A stretch of 44,994 nucleotides of DNA, taken from positions 1 through 44,994 of the forward strand of contig MKRZ01000029.1 in the NCBI GenBank assembly GCA_001897075.1, in the 5' to 3' direction. A program made the translations under genes and the position numbers. This DNA is from Mesorhizobium sp. 61-13. GTDB taxonomy: Bacteria; Pseudomonadota; Alphaproteobacteria; Rhizobiales; Rhizobiaceae. The notes under the pieces are model-generated. The model made no database searches and had not been told where the DNA came from. It saw nothing but the letters and a program-made list of their open reading frames with translations. Below are positions 1 to 6,801 of the stretch, piece after piece. Numbering within the stretch: position 1 is the first letter of the stretch; each line of letters opens with the position of its first letter.

Positions 1-540
1 GACGCACGCCGCGCTCTGCTTAAAATGCGCGAAGCCGGAGTGATGATCTCGCTCTCCTCGGACGCCACCTCCCTTGCCCCGCCGAATATGCTCGAAAACA
101 TGCGCCTCACCTGGAACATGGGGGTTCCGTGGCAGGGCACGGACACCGAACACCTCTCGCCAATCGGCCTCCACGAAGTCATCGAAATGGGCACCATCAA
201 TGGAGCGCGCGCGCTTGGCCTCGGTGATGTCACCGGCTCTCTGACCCCCGGCAAACAGGCGGACATCATCCTCATCCGCACGGACGACGTGAACATCGCC
301 CCTCTGGCAAACATCGAGGCAACGGTCGTCATGTCGGCAACGCCGGCCAACATCGACACTGTCATGGTCGATGGCCGCATCCTCAAGCGTGGCGGCAAGC
401 TCGTGGGCGCGGATGTGCCGGCTATTGTGGGCAATGCGGGCAAGTCCGCCATGCGTATCCGTACGGCTGCCGGCGGCATCCTCGCGCCGCAATGTCCGGG
501 CTGTGCGGGAAATGCCGTCTATCGCGCAACGGCCTGCTAG
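1..540 (+). CDS. Amidohydrolase family protein, C-terminal part (5' end outside window)
   Basis: The frame is open from base 1, so this is the C-terminal end of a gene that starts upstream. The visible ~179 residues match the tail of the metal-dependent amidohydrolases of the cytosine deaminase / chlorohydrolase (SSNA/AtzA-like) group. A conserved Asp sits in SLSSDATSLAPPN, where the family carries its last metal ligand. It is followed by the helix ARALGLGDVTGSLTPGKQADIIL, shown here only as landmarks: the GSLTPGKQAD block and the VMVDGRILKRGGK strand are typical of the C-terminal beta-sandwich. Such enzymes hydrolyse C-N or C-Cl bonds in purines, pyrimidines, triazines or related rings. The substrate cannot be read from this fragment. 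It lies in the same direction as the DoxX gene and the ABC importer downstream, so it may process the imported compound; that is inference. Confidence 0.85.
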   Translation, partial: DARRALLKMREAGVMISLSSDATSLAPPNMLENMRLTWNMGVPWQGTDTEHLSPIGLHEVIEMGTINGARALGLGDVTGSLTPGKQADIILIRTDDVNIAPLANIEATVVMSATPANIDTVMVDGRILKRGGKLVGADVPAIVGNAGKSAMRIRTAAGGILAPQCPGCAGNAVYRATAC

Positions 541-577
541 TCGGAGCGGAAACCCGCTACTTTCCAACTCAGGGGGG

Positions 578-898
578 ATGGGCGTGCTTGAACAGATAGT
601 CGTGTGGTCGCTCGCACTCATCCTCGCCGGTTCGGCCTACCTCAACCTCACCCGGCCGGATTTTGTGACGGAAGAGTTCGCCCATTGGGGCTATCCAACG
701 TGGCTACCCATTGCAGTCGGCGTTGCGGAGCTGCTTTCGGCAGGCGCGCTGCTGTTTGCATCGACGCGCGACTATGGCGCCCTGCTCTCTCTTGTGGTGC
801 TGGCTGGAGTAATCTTCTCGCTCAGCAAGACGCGGGAATGGCTGCGCATGCAGTTTCCACTCCTTATGGCCGCCCTGGCCTTCGGTCTTTTGCTGTAA
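578..898 (+). CDS. DoxX-like small integral membrane protein
   Basis: A 106-residue, very hydrophobic protein with about four membrane segments (roughly residues 4-22, 42-62, 66-83, 87-105). The N-terminal pattern is a first helix ending in a YLNLTRP-like turn, followed by an FVTEEFAHWGYP loop. This resembles the DoxX / DoxX-like (DUF6644-type) families, found as small membrane subunits near oxidoreductases. The start at 578 is preceded by an AGGGGGG ribosome-binding sequence at 571-577, unusually close to the ATG. Earlier in-frame starts overlap the amidohydrolase and are less likely. Function is unknown, and assignment to DoxX rests on hydropathy and loop pattern only. Confidence 0.62.
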   Translation: MGVLEQIVVWSLALILAGSAYLNLTRPDFVTEEFAHWGYPTWLPIAVGVAELLSAGALLFASTRDYGALLSLVVLAGVIFSLSKTREWLRMQFPLLMAALAFGLLL

Positions 899-1147
899 CG
901 GCAGCAAACCGAACTGCTGCATGCCCGCAAACCTGATCTGAAGTCAGTCCTGTCGAGCAACGCCCGACTGATAGCGGCTCGGTACGCAAACGTCAGCGCG
1001 TGCAAGCATGTGCACTAAAAGCATAAGCTGCGTCTCAATGATCGCAGAAGCGTTATGTCTGCTTGCCATTTTTCCACTCAATGAAAATCTCTTCCTCTGC
1101 CCCAAGTAAAATACTCGCGAGGCACACCCTCTCCCTCGCAAGTAGCA

Positions 1148-1207
1148 TTGACAAGCATGGGTCCGCAGTTACTCTCCAATAACGAAAAAGATTTCGCTTA
1201 GCGAAAT
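1148..1207 (+). promoter_or_regulatory. Predicted sigma-70 promoter and palindromic operator of the ABC importer operon
   Basis: Seen: TTGACA at 1148-1153, a 16-base spacer, and TACTCT at 1170-1175, giving an expected transcript start near 1182. A perfect palindrome follows at once: ATTTCGC (1191-1197), TTA, GCGAAAT (1201-1207), just ahead of the ribosome-binding site at 1212-1217. A repressor bound there would sit over the first transcribed bases. The shape (TTTCGC, 3-base centre, GCGAAA) is like operators described for IclR-type regulators, but this is only a resemblance. The rest of the 899-1224 gap contains no gene I can support. Confidence 0.5.
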
Positions 1208-1224
1208 ATATGGAGGAGCAGACT

Positions 1225-2493
1225 GTGATTACGAGACGGAATTTCAACAGGCTGGCAGCCGTAGCGGCTTCCAGCATCGCCATGCCATCGGTATTGAGCG
1301 GCAGGGCTTTCGGCCAGGACAAGCCAATTCGCTTCGGCGCCAGCATATCGCTCACCGGCCCGCTTTCCGGCACCAAGAACGGCCAGATCGGTTATGAACT
1401 TTGGCGCGATGACGTCAATGCGGCAGGCGGCTTGCTCGGAAGACAGGTCGAGCTCGTGCTACTCGATGATCAGAGCTCGGCGTCGAACATCCCGGCCATC
1501 TATTCCGCGCTCGCCGATGTCGAAAAATGCGACATTCTGTTTGGACCTTACGGTGCCAGCCTCACGGCTCCCGTAATGCCCTTCATCAAGCAGCGCGACC
1601 TGTTCATGATCGGCATGTTCCCGCTTGCGGCTAACGAAAAGGCCCGCCACGACAAGTTCTTCCATAGCGCCGCATGGGGTCCGAATTCCGGAACGGATTG
1701 GGCGCGCGGTTTCTTCGACCTTGCCAAATCGGTCGGCGTAAAACGCGTCGCCATTCTCGCCAATGACCTTGAGTTCTCCAAGAACGCCGCAGTCGGCGGA
1801 GCCAAGGTCGCGGAAGAATATGGCATGGAGATCGTCTTCAACCAGAGCTACCCGCCGAATACCTCCGATTTCTCATCGATCCTGCGCAACATAAGTGCCG
1901 CCAATCCCGATGCTGTATTCGTCGGCTCATATCCTGCCGACAGCACGGCGATCATCCACGGCATTCGCGAGATCGGCCTTCCTGACAGCGTCCAGATATT
2001 CGGCGGCGCCATGATCGGCCCGCAATACGGGTCGCTTCTGAGTTCGCTTGGTCCGGAACTGAACGGAGTGGTGAACAGCCACTTGTTTGCCCCAGAGCCG
2101 ACGATGCAAACGCCTGAGATCAAGAAATTCTTCGATCGTTACGTGCCTATCGCCGAGAAGCAGGGCGTCGATCCGCTTGGCTACTATGTGCCGCCGTTCT
2201 ACTATGTCGCCGGCCAACTTGCGGCTGCCGCAATCACCGGCGCGGGTTCGCTCGATCAGGCAGCGATGGCCGCCTGGCTTCACGGCAATACCGTCGAAAC
2301 CATCGTTGGTCCGGCCACATTCAACGACATCGGCGACTGGACGAAGCGCCGCGTCCTGATGGTCCAGATCCAGAACGTAAAGGGTAATGATCTCGCCCAG
2401 TTCCGCGAACCGGGCCGCCAGGTCATCCTTGATCCTCCGGAACTAAAGTCCGGCGAGTTTATCCATCCATACAACAAGGCTCGCGCCAGCTAG
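1225..2493 (+). CDS. ABC transporter substrate-binding protein (Leu/Ile/Val/amide type), Tat-exported
   Basis: Periplasmic binding protein of the Peripla_BP_6 (LivK/AmiC/UrtA-like) family, about 422 residues. I chose the GTG at 1225: GGAGGA at 1212-1217 lies seven bases upstream, whereas the in-frame ATG at 1210 overlaps that ribosome-binding site. From the GTG the protein begins MITRRNFNR followed by a hydrophobic stretch and a cleavage-like AFGQD, a twin-arginine export signal. The mature part starts with the usual IRFGASISLTGPLSG segment and continues with GPYGASLTAPV and QSYPPNTSDFSSIL landmarks of the fold. It is the first gene of a five-gene importer operon with all parts present. The ligand is unknown: relatives bind branched-chain amino acids, urea, short amides or aromatic acids. 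Confidence 0.9.
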   Translation: MITRRNFNRLAAVAASSIAMPSVLSGRAFGQDKPIRFGASISLTGPLSGTKNGQIGYELWRDDVNAAGGLLGRQVELVLLDDQSSASNIPAIYSALADVEKCDILFGPYGASLTAPVMPFIKQRDLFMIGMFPLAANEKARHDKFFHSAAWGPNSGTDWARGFFDLAKSVGVKRVAILANDLEFSKNAAVGGAKVAEEYGMEIVFNQSYPPNTSDFSSILRNISAANPDAVFVGSYPADSTAIIHGIREIGLPDSVQIFGGAMIGPQYGSLLSSLGPELNGVVNSHLFAPEPTMQTPEIKKFFDRYVPIAEKQGVDPLGYYVPPFYYVAGQLAAAAITGAGSLDQAAMAAWLHGNTVETIVGPATFNDIGDWTKRRVLMVQIQNVKGNDLAQFREPGRQVILDPPELKSGEFIHPYNKARAS

Positions 2494-2514
2494 CCGCCAC
2501 CACGCACGAGACGG

Positions 2515-2544
2515 CGAAGCCGGGCAAGCCAACGCCCGGCTTCG
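2515..2544 (+). promoter_or_regulatory. Intercistronic hairpin between binding-protein and permease genes
   Basis: A perfect 11-base stem, 2515-2525 (CGAAGCCGGGC) with 2534-2544, around an 8-base loop, fills most of the gap before livH. There is no U-tract, so it is probably not a full terminator. Hairpins in this position are known to protect the upstream binding-protein mRNA and lower expression of the permease genes; that role here is inference. Confidence 0.6.
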
Positions 2545-2555
2545 GACGAGGCGAT

Positions 2556-3434
2556 ATGACAACACTGGACATCCTTTTGAACGTGCTGGTTTCCGGCGTG
2601 CTCTTCGGCAGCATTTACGCCGTCGTCGCGCTCGGGCTGGCAATCACATTCGGCATCCTGCACATCCCGAACATCGCTCATCCTGCACTGGTCATCATGG
2701 GCGGATATTTCGTCGTTCAGGCGAACCGGTTCGGCATCGACCCGTTGATAGCGGCGACCCTCGGCATCGTCCCTTTCTATCTGCTCGGTATGCTGCTCTA
2801 CACTTTCTATGCCAACACCTTTGAACGGCGCGGGCGCGCCGAGGTGTTGCAAAGCCTCACGCTCTTCTTCGGGCTGTCACTTGTCATCGAAATCTTTCTC
2901 GTTCTGGTCTTTGGGTCCGAACTGCAATCAGTCAGCGCGCCCTACATCGGAACCAGCCTGAAGCTCGGCCAGATCACCATTCCCGGTCGGCTGCTCGTCC
3001 CGGCCTTGCTTGGGCCTGTCACCATCGGCCTGCTCTGGCTCTATTTCAAATACACCAATTCCGGCACCGCCATCCGTGCGGTTGCCCATGACGAACGCGC
3101 GCTTTCCATCGCCGGACTGGACCCCGCTGCGGTCAAGCGCCGGGCCTTTGGGCTGGCCACGGCCACTGCCGTCATCGGTGGCGCAGCCCTTGTGCTGATC
3201 GGGCCGATCGACCCGTTCGGTGGCCGTTTCCAGATCGGGCGCGTCTTCGCCATTGTCGTCCTTGCCGGAATGGGCTCGATCCCGGGCACGCTGGTCGTGG
3301 CGATAATGCTCGGCATCGCCGAGTCCCTCGTATCCTCTTACCTCAACCCAGCCTGGTCCCCCGGCGTTGCCTTCGCCATCCTGCTCGCGGCACTCGCATT
3401 GCGTCCCCAAGGGCTGTTTGGAGCAGCGCGATGA
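2556..3434 (+). CDS. livH: Branched-chain amino acid/amide-type ABC permease LivH
   Basis: A 292-residue integral membrane permease of the LivH family. The N-terminal helix contains VSGVLFGSIYAVVALGLAI, followed by the conserved ITFGILHIPNIAHPALVIMGG region (shown as landmark; residues about 30-50). The second half has AIRAVAHDERALSIAGLD, the cytoplasmic EAA-like coupling loop that contacts the ATPase, and the closing IPGTLVVAIMLGIAES helix. ATG at 2556 is preceded by GACGAGGCGAT. It overlaps livM by four bases (ATGA), which implies translational coupling. It forms the membrane pore with LivM. Substrate identity depends on the binding protein and is not established. Confidence 0.93.
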   Translation: MTTLDILLNVLVSGVLFGSIYAVVALGLAITFGILHIPNIAHPALVIMGGYFVVQANRFGIDPLIAATLGIVPFYLLGMLLYTFYANTFERRGRAEVLQSLTLFFGLSLVIEIFLVLVFGSELQSVSAPYIGTSLKLGQITIPGRLLVPALLGPVTIGLLWLYFKYTNSGTAIRAVAHDERALSIAGLDPAAVKRRAFGLATATAVIGGAALVLIGPIDPFGGRFQIGRVFAIVVLAGMGSIPGTLVVAIMLGIAESLVSSYLNPAWSPGVAFAILLAALALRPQGLFGAAR

Positions 3435-4381
3435 CACGCAACAGCAAGATTTTTCTCGCAGCGGCACTGGCCGTCTTGCTCGTAGGCCTTCTCGCTCCGC
3501 ATGTGCTGAAGAACCCTTTCTATTTCTTCGCCGGTTACGTCATCTTGCAATACGTCGTCATTGCCACAGGCTGGAACATCCTCGGAGGCTATGCCGGCTA
3601 CATCAATTTCGGAGCTGCCGGGTTCTTCGGCGCAGGGGCCTACGCATCCGCGTTCCTGTTCAACACCTTCGACATTCCGTTGTGGGGCGGCCTCGTCGCC
3701 GCCTGCCTGATCGGTGCACTGCTGGGCGTCCTGATGGGCTACCTGACGCTGCGCATTCAGGGCGTTTACTTTGCCATCGCCACGTTGGGGCTGGTCATCA
3801 TTCTTGAAACGATCATCCATAACATTCCCGCACTCGGCGGAGCCCGCGGAATAGTCGTCTACGGCCCTCCGCCGCCTGCATGGGCGGCAGGCCCTTCGCA
3901 ATACATGTTCTTCCTCATGTTGCTCATTGCCGTCGCCAGCGTGTCGTTAGCGCGCTGGATGCAGATATCCTGGGTCGGGCGTGGTCTGCGTGCCGTTCGC
4001 GCCAGCGAGAACGCGGCGGAATGCTCCGGCGTGCCGACATTGCGGCTGAAGCTACTTGCCTGTGCCGCCAGCGGTGCGGTCCTGGCTGCAGCGGGCGCGC
4101 CCTATCCCTTCTACACTTCCTTCGTCGAACCGGTCACGGTGTTCAGCCTGCTCATCGGCCTCAACGCCATTGCCATGCCGTTGATCGGCGGCACGCGAAC
4201 CTGGCTCGGCCCTGTCATCGGCGCCCTGCTCCTAGCTTCCACCCAACAGATCGCCACCATCACAATATCGTCCGAACTGAACATACTTTTCGTCGGCATC
4301 GTCCTGATCGCGTTCGTCGCGCTGGCGCCGAATGGCATTCTGGGCCTTGTCGCTCGTCGTTCAAGGGAGACGCCGCGATGA
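3431..4381 (+). CDS. livM: Branched-chain amino acid/amide-type ABC permease LivM
   Basis: A 316-residue permease of the LivM family and partner of LivH. About ten membrane helices are visible. Landmarks are WNILGGYAGYINFGAAGFFG (about residues 48-67), the coupling loop GRGLRAVRASENAAECSGVP (about 186-205), and the final helices with IGGTRTWLGPVIGALLL. It begins in an ATGA overlap with livH and ends in an ATGA overlap with livG, so three consecutive genes are translationally coupled. Length and helix order are normal for the family. Confidence 0.93.
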   Translation: MTRNSKIFLAAALAVLLVGLLAPHVLKNPFYFFAGYVILQYVVIATGWNILGGYAGYINFGAAGFFGAGAYASAFLFNTFDIPLWGGLVAACLIGALLGVLMGYLTLRIQGVYFAIATLGLVIILETIIHNIPALGGARGIVVYGPPPPAWAAGPSQYMFFLMLLIAVASVSLARWMQISWVGRGLRAVRASENAAECSGVPTLRLKLLACAASGAVLAAAGAPYPFYTSFVEPVTVFSLLIGLNAIAMPLIGGTRTWLGPVIGALLLASTQQIATITISSELNILFVGIVLIAFVALAPNGILGLVARRSRETPR

Positions 4382-5103
4382 GCAGCCCCGTCCTTTCCAT
4401 GCACGGCGTCGAAAAGTCCTTCGGCCTGTTCCGGGCGCTCGGGCCAGTCGATCTCGATCTCATGCCGCAAGAGCGGCTCGGCATCATCGGGCCAAACGGT
4501 GCCGGCAAGACCACGCTCATCAACTGCATCACCGGCGTCTTGAAGCCGGACAGCGGCTCGGTGGAATTCGAGGGTGCCGACATCACTGCCCAGCCCAGCT
4601 TCAAGCGTGCGCGCCTCGGCATCTCGCGTACCTTCCAGATTCCACAGCCATTCAGGGGCATGACGGTCACCGAAAACCTGCTCGTTCCGCTGGACTATCT
4701 TCACGGCACCACAAACAAGCATCGGCGCGCCGCCGAAGTGCTGGACTCGGTCGGATTGTCTGCCCGCGCCGCACATCCTTCGGAAGACCTGTCCCAGCTT
4801 GAACTGCGCAAGCTCGAGTTGGCCCGGGCACTCGTCGGCAATCCCAAGGTGCTGATCGCCGACGAAGCGATGGCCGGCCTGTCGGAAGCCGAGATCGACG
4901 AGGTTCTGGCCATCCTGATGAGGCTCAACCAGCAAGGCGTCGCGGTCATCATGATCGAGCACATAATGCACGCCGTCATGCGCTTCTCGCAGCGCATAGT
5001 GTGCTTTGAAATGGGGCAGCTGATCGCTTCCGGCACGGCCGAGGAAGTGACCAGGGACCCCAAGGTGCAGAAGGTGTATTTCGGTGAACAGGCTCATCAT
5101 TGA
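4378..5103 (+). CDS. livG: ABC transporter ATP-binding protein LivG, with atypical signature motif
   Basis: A 241-residue ATPase of the LivG type. Walker A is GPNGAGKTT (38-46), the conserved QIPQPFRGMTVTEN Q-loop region follows at about 87-100, Walker B is VLIADE (158-163), and the switch His is in IEHIM (195). The ABC signature at 138-142 reads LSQLE rather than LSGGQ or the usual LivG form LSYGQ, while its partner LivF keeps a full SGGQ. Degenerate signatures occur in some LivG-like proteins of amide/aromatic importers, so the pair probably has one consensus and one altered ATP site. The ATG at 4378 overlaps the livM stop, and the 3' end overlaps livF by 20 bases. Confidence 0.92.
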   Translation: MSSPVLSMHGVEKSFGLFRALGPVDLDLMPQERLGIIGPNGAGKTTLINCITGVLKPDSGSVEFEGADITAQPSFKRARLGISRTFQIPQPFRGMTVTENLLVPLDYLHGTTNKHRRAAEVLDSVGLSARAAHPSEDLSQLELRKLELARALVGNPKVLIADEAMAGLSEAEIDEVLAILMRLNQQGVAVIMIEHIMHAVMRFSQRIVCFEMGQLIASGTAEEVTRDPKVQKVYFGEQAHH

Positions 5104-5815
5104 AAATCTGAGCGCCGGATATGGCGCGGTGTCTGTCCTCCACCAGGTGTCGATCGAAGTCTCCGAAGGGGAATTCGTCGCCCTGCTCGGCACCAACGGC
5201 AACGGCAAGAGCACGCTGCTCAACTGCATCATGGGCTTCATCAAACCCACCAGCGGCCGCATCGTATTCGAGCAGGATGGCCACGCACTCGACCTGACAG
5301 CACTGCCTCCGCACGAAATCGTCCGTCGTGGTCTTTCGATGGTACCGGAAGGCCGCAGGCTCGTGCCCAGCCTCTCCGTCGAAGACAATCTGAAGCTGGC
5401 CGGCAGCAACCCGGTCGTGCGCGACCGTCTGAACGAAAATCTCGCCTACTGCTACCGCACTTTCCCGCTCCTGCTTGAGCGCAAGACACAACTGGCCGGC
5501 ACGATGAGCGGTGGCCAGCAGCAATTGCTGGCAATCGCCCGCTCGCTGATGACGGTCCCGAAGATCGTCGTCGTCGATGAGCCGTCGGTTGGCCTCGCGC
5601 CAATCGTGGTCAGTCAGGTCATCGAAGCGATCCGGACCCTGCAGCGGGAGAGCAACCTGACCATATTGATGGCGGAACAGAGCTTCCTGCAGACCATCGA
5701 TGTCGCGTCGCGGGCCTACATTCTGGCCCATGGTCGCATTGCCCGCCACTTCGACAGAAATGCCGGTACAATCGATCAGGAAGAGATACGCAGAGCGTTG
5801 CTCGGCGCAGGTTAG
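5084..5815 (+). CDS. livF: ABC transporter ATP-binding protein LivF
   Basis: A 243-residue ATPase of the LivF type and second nucleotide-binding subunit of the importer. Walker A is GTNGNGKST (36-44), the signature is TMSGGQQQLLAIARSL, Walker B is IVVVDEPSVGL, and the switch His position carries EQ (MAEQSF), as in other LivF proteins. The start is a GTG at 5084 inside the end of livG, giving MNRLIIENLSAGYG. It is the last gene of the operon. An AT-rich inverted repeat follows five bases after the stop. Confidence 0.93.
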   Translation: MNRLIIENLSAGYGAVSVLHQVSIEVSEGEFVALLGTNGNGKSTLLNCIMGFIKPTSGRIVFEQDGHALDLTALPPHEIVRRGLSMVPEGRRLVPSLSVEDNLKLAGSNPVVRDRLNENLAYCYRTFPLLLERKTQLAGTMSGGQQQLLAIARSLMTVPKIVVVDEPSVGLAPIVVSQVIEAIRTLQRESNLTILMAEQSFLQTIDVASRAYILAHGRIARHFDRNAGTIDQEEIRRALLGAG

Positions 5816-5820
5816 GTCAC

Positions 5821-5850
5821 CTCATTATATAGCAATATCAATATAATGAG
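5821..5850. terminator. AT-rich perfect inverted repeat between convergent genes
   Basis: CTCATTATAT (5821-5830) pairs perfectly with ATATAATGAG (5841-5850) around a 10-base loop. The stem is almost all A/T, unlike the GC-rich terminators elsewhere in this window, and no clear U-tract follows. It lies between the end of livF and the convergent end of the DapA-like gene. It may be a weak bidirectional terminator or a protein-binding site. Confidence 0.45.
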
Positions 5851-5871
5851 CCAAGATCATACCATTTTAGT

Positions 5872-6801
5872 TCAGGAAATCGCCTGCCGCTTCAACGGCC
5901 CCAGATCAGCCGCAAAGCGCTCCATCATCGCTAGCCCGGTTGCGTTGGGCCGCATGGCGGGCGCGCGGTCGCTGACAACGAGCCCACCGCGCAAGGCAAA
6001 TAGCCGCTTGCCGTAGCAGATCAAGTTCTCGAGACCCTGCATCGTCGAAACGACTGCGGGCAACATCTTGCGATAGATTTCCTGTGCGCCTTCTTCATCG
6101 CCCGCACGAAAGGCCTCGTAGGCTGCCACCGCATAGTCAATGCAGTCCGGCGCAAGGATCAGCCCGCGACAGCCAATGCGAAGATTGTCGAGCATTTCGA
6201 GACCGGCGCGGCCGTTGAAAACCGGCAAGCGGTTGTTCGTTGCCTCGATCAAGCCGGCAATCTCGACCACCGGCCCCTCGCCCTTCACCAGTTGAATATT
6301 GGGGTGCTGGCGCACCAGGTCGGCGATTTCGGCGGAAGTGAGCCCACGCCCCATGAACGCCGGGGCATTCTGTATTGCGACGGGCAGGCTGGTGGCTTCC
6401 GCCACCCGGCCAAAGAAGCGGATGTATTCCGCCGCGCCGAACTGGCCGACCATCGGCGGCTGCAGGATCAACCAGTCCGCGCCCACGCTTTCGGCATGGC
6501 GCACTTGCGCAATTTGCTCCGCCATCGACGAACCGAAGATGGTCAACGCCAGCGGCACCCGTCCGCCTGTATCTTCGGCGATCCAGTCCATCACCGCCCG
6601 CCGCTCGGCCTCGGTCAGCTTCGACACTTCCGTGGCAAGGCCAAGCGCTGCCATGCCGTGTACGCCGACAGAAATGCAAAGCTCGACCTGCCGGCGCATC
6701 GCCACGCGGTCGAGTTGTTCGCGTTCATCAAAAAGCGCGTAGAGAATGGCGTGAATGCCATGCAAGTCGGCCACGTTGAACCTCGAAGCCGCCCCGCTCA
6801 T
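5872..6801 (-). CDS. DapA-superfamily lyase (2-keto-3-deoxy sugar-acid aldolase/dehydratase-like), unusual active site
   Basis: A 309-residue (beta/alpha)8 protein of the dihydrodipicolinate synthase / N-acetylneuraminate lyase superfamily. Lys173 in QLVKGEG is the expected Schiff-base lysine. It is not a true DapA: the TTGE phosphate-loop motif is replaced by ALGLATE (about 52-58), and the position of the catalytic tyrosine in the YN-P motif reads IQNAP (Gln144). As the last gene of the araF operon it most likely cleaves or dehydrates a 2-keto-3-deoxy pentonate or hexonate made by the upstream IlvD-type enzyme. Its start overlaps the stop of that gene by one base (TAATG), implying coupled translation. 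Family is certain; the exact reaction is inference. Confidence 0.83.
   Translation of the reverse strand: MSGAASRFNVADLHGIHAILYALFDEREQLDRVAMRRQVELCISVGVHGMAALGLATEVSKLTEAERRAVMDWIAEDTGGRVPLALTIFGSSMAEQIAQVRHAESVGADWLILQPPMVGQFGAAEYIRFFGRVAEATSLPVAIQNAPAFMGRGLTSAEIADLVRQHPNIQLVKGEGPVVEIAGLIEATNNRLPVFNGRAGLEMLDNLRIGCRGLILAPDCIDYAVAAYEAFRAGDEEGAQEIYRKMLPAVVSTMQGLENLICYGKRLFALRGGLVVSDRAPAMRPNATGLAMMERFAADLGPLKRQAIS

Noticed and set aside
1008..1109. A 33-codon Cys-rich frame in the gap before the importer operon
   Set aside because: No ribosome-binding site and it lies upstream of the predicted promoter; chance open frame is likely.
1210..1224. ATG at 1210 as start of the binding-protein gene
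   Set aside because: The GGAGGA that best serves as ribosome-binding site overlaps this ATG; the GTG at 1225 has correct spacing and gives a normal Tat signal.
4111..5409. A 432-codon minus-strand frame opposite livM-livG-livF
   Set aside because: Antisense to three clearly coding genes, and its translation shows no family similarity.
5872..6801. Annotating this gene as dapA
   Set aside because: The TTGE loop and the catalytic tyrosine are missing, and the operon is sugar-acid catabolic.
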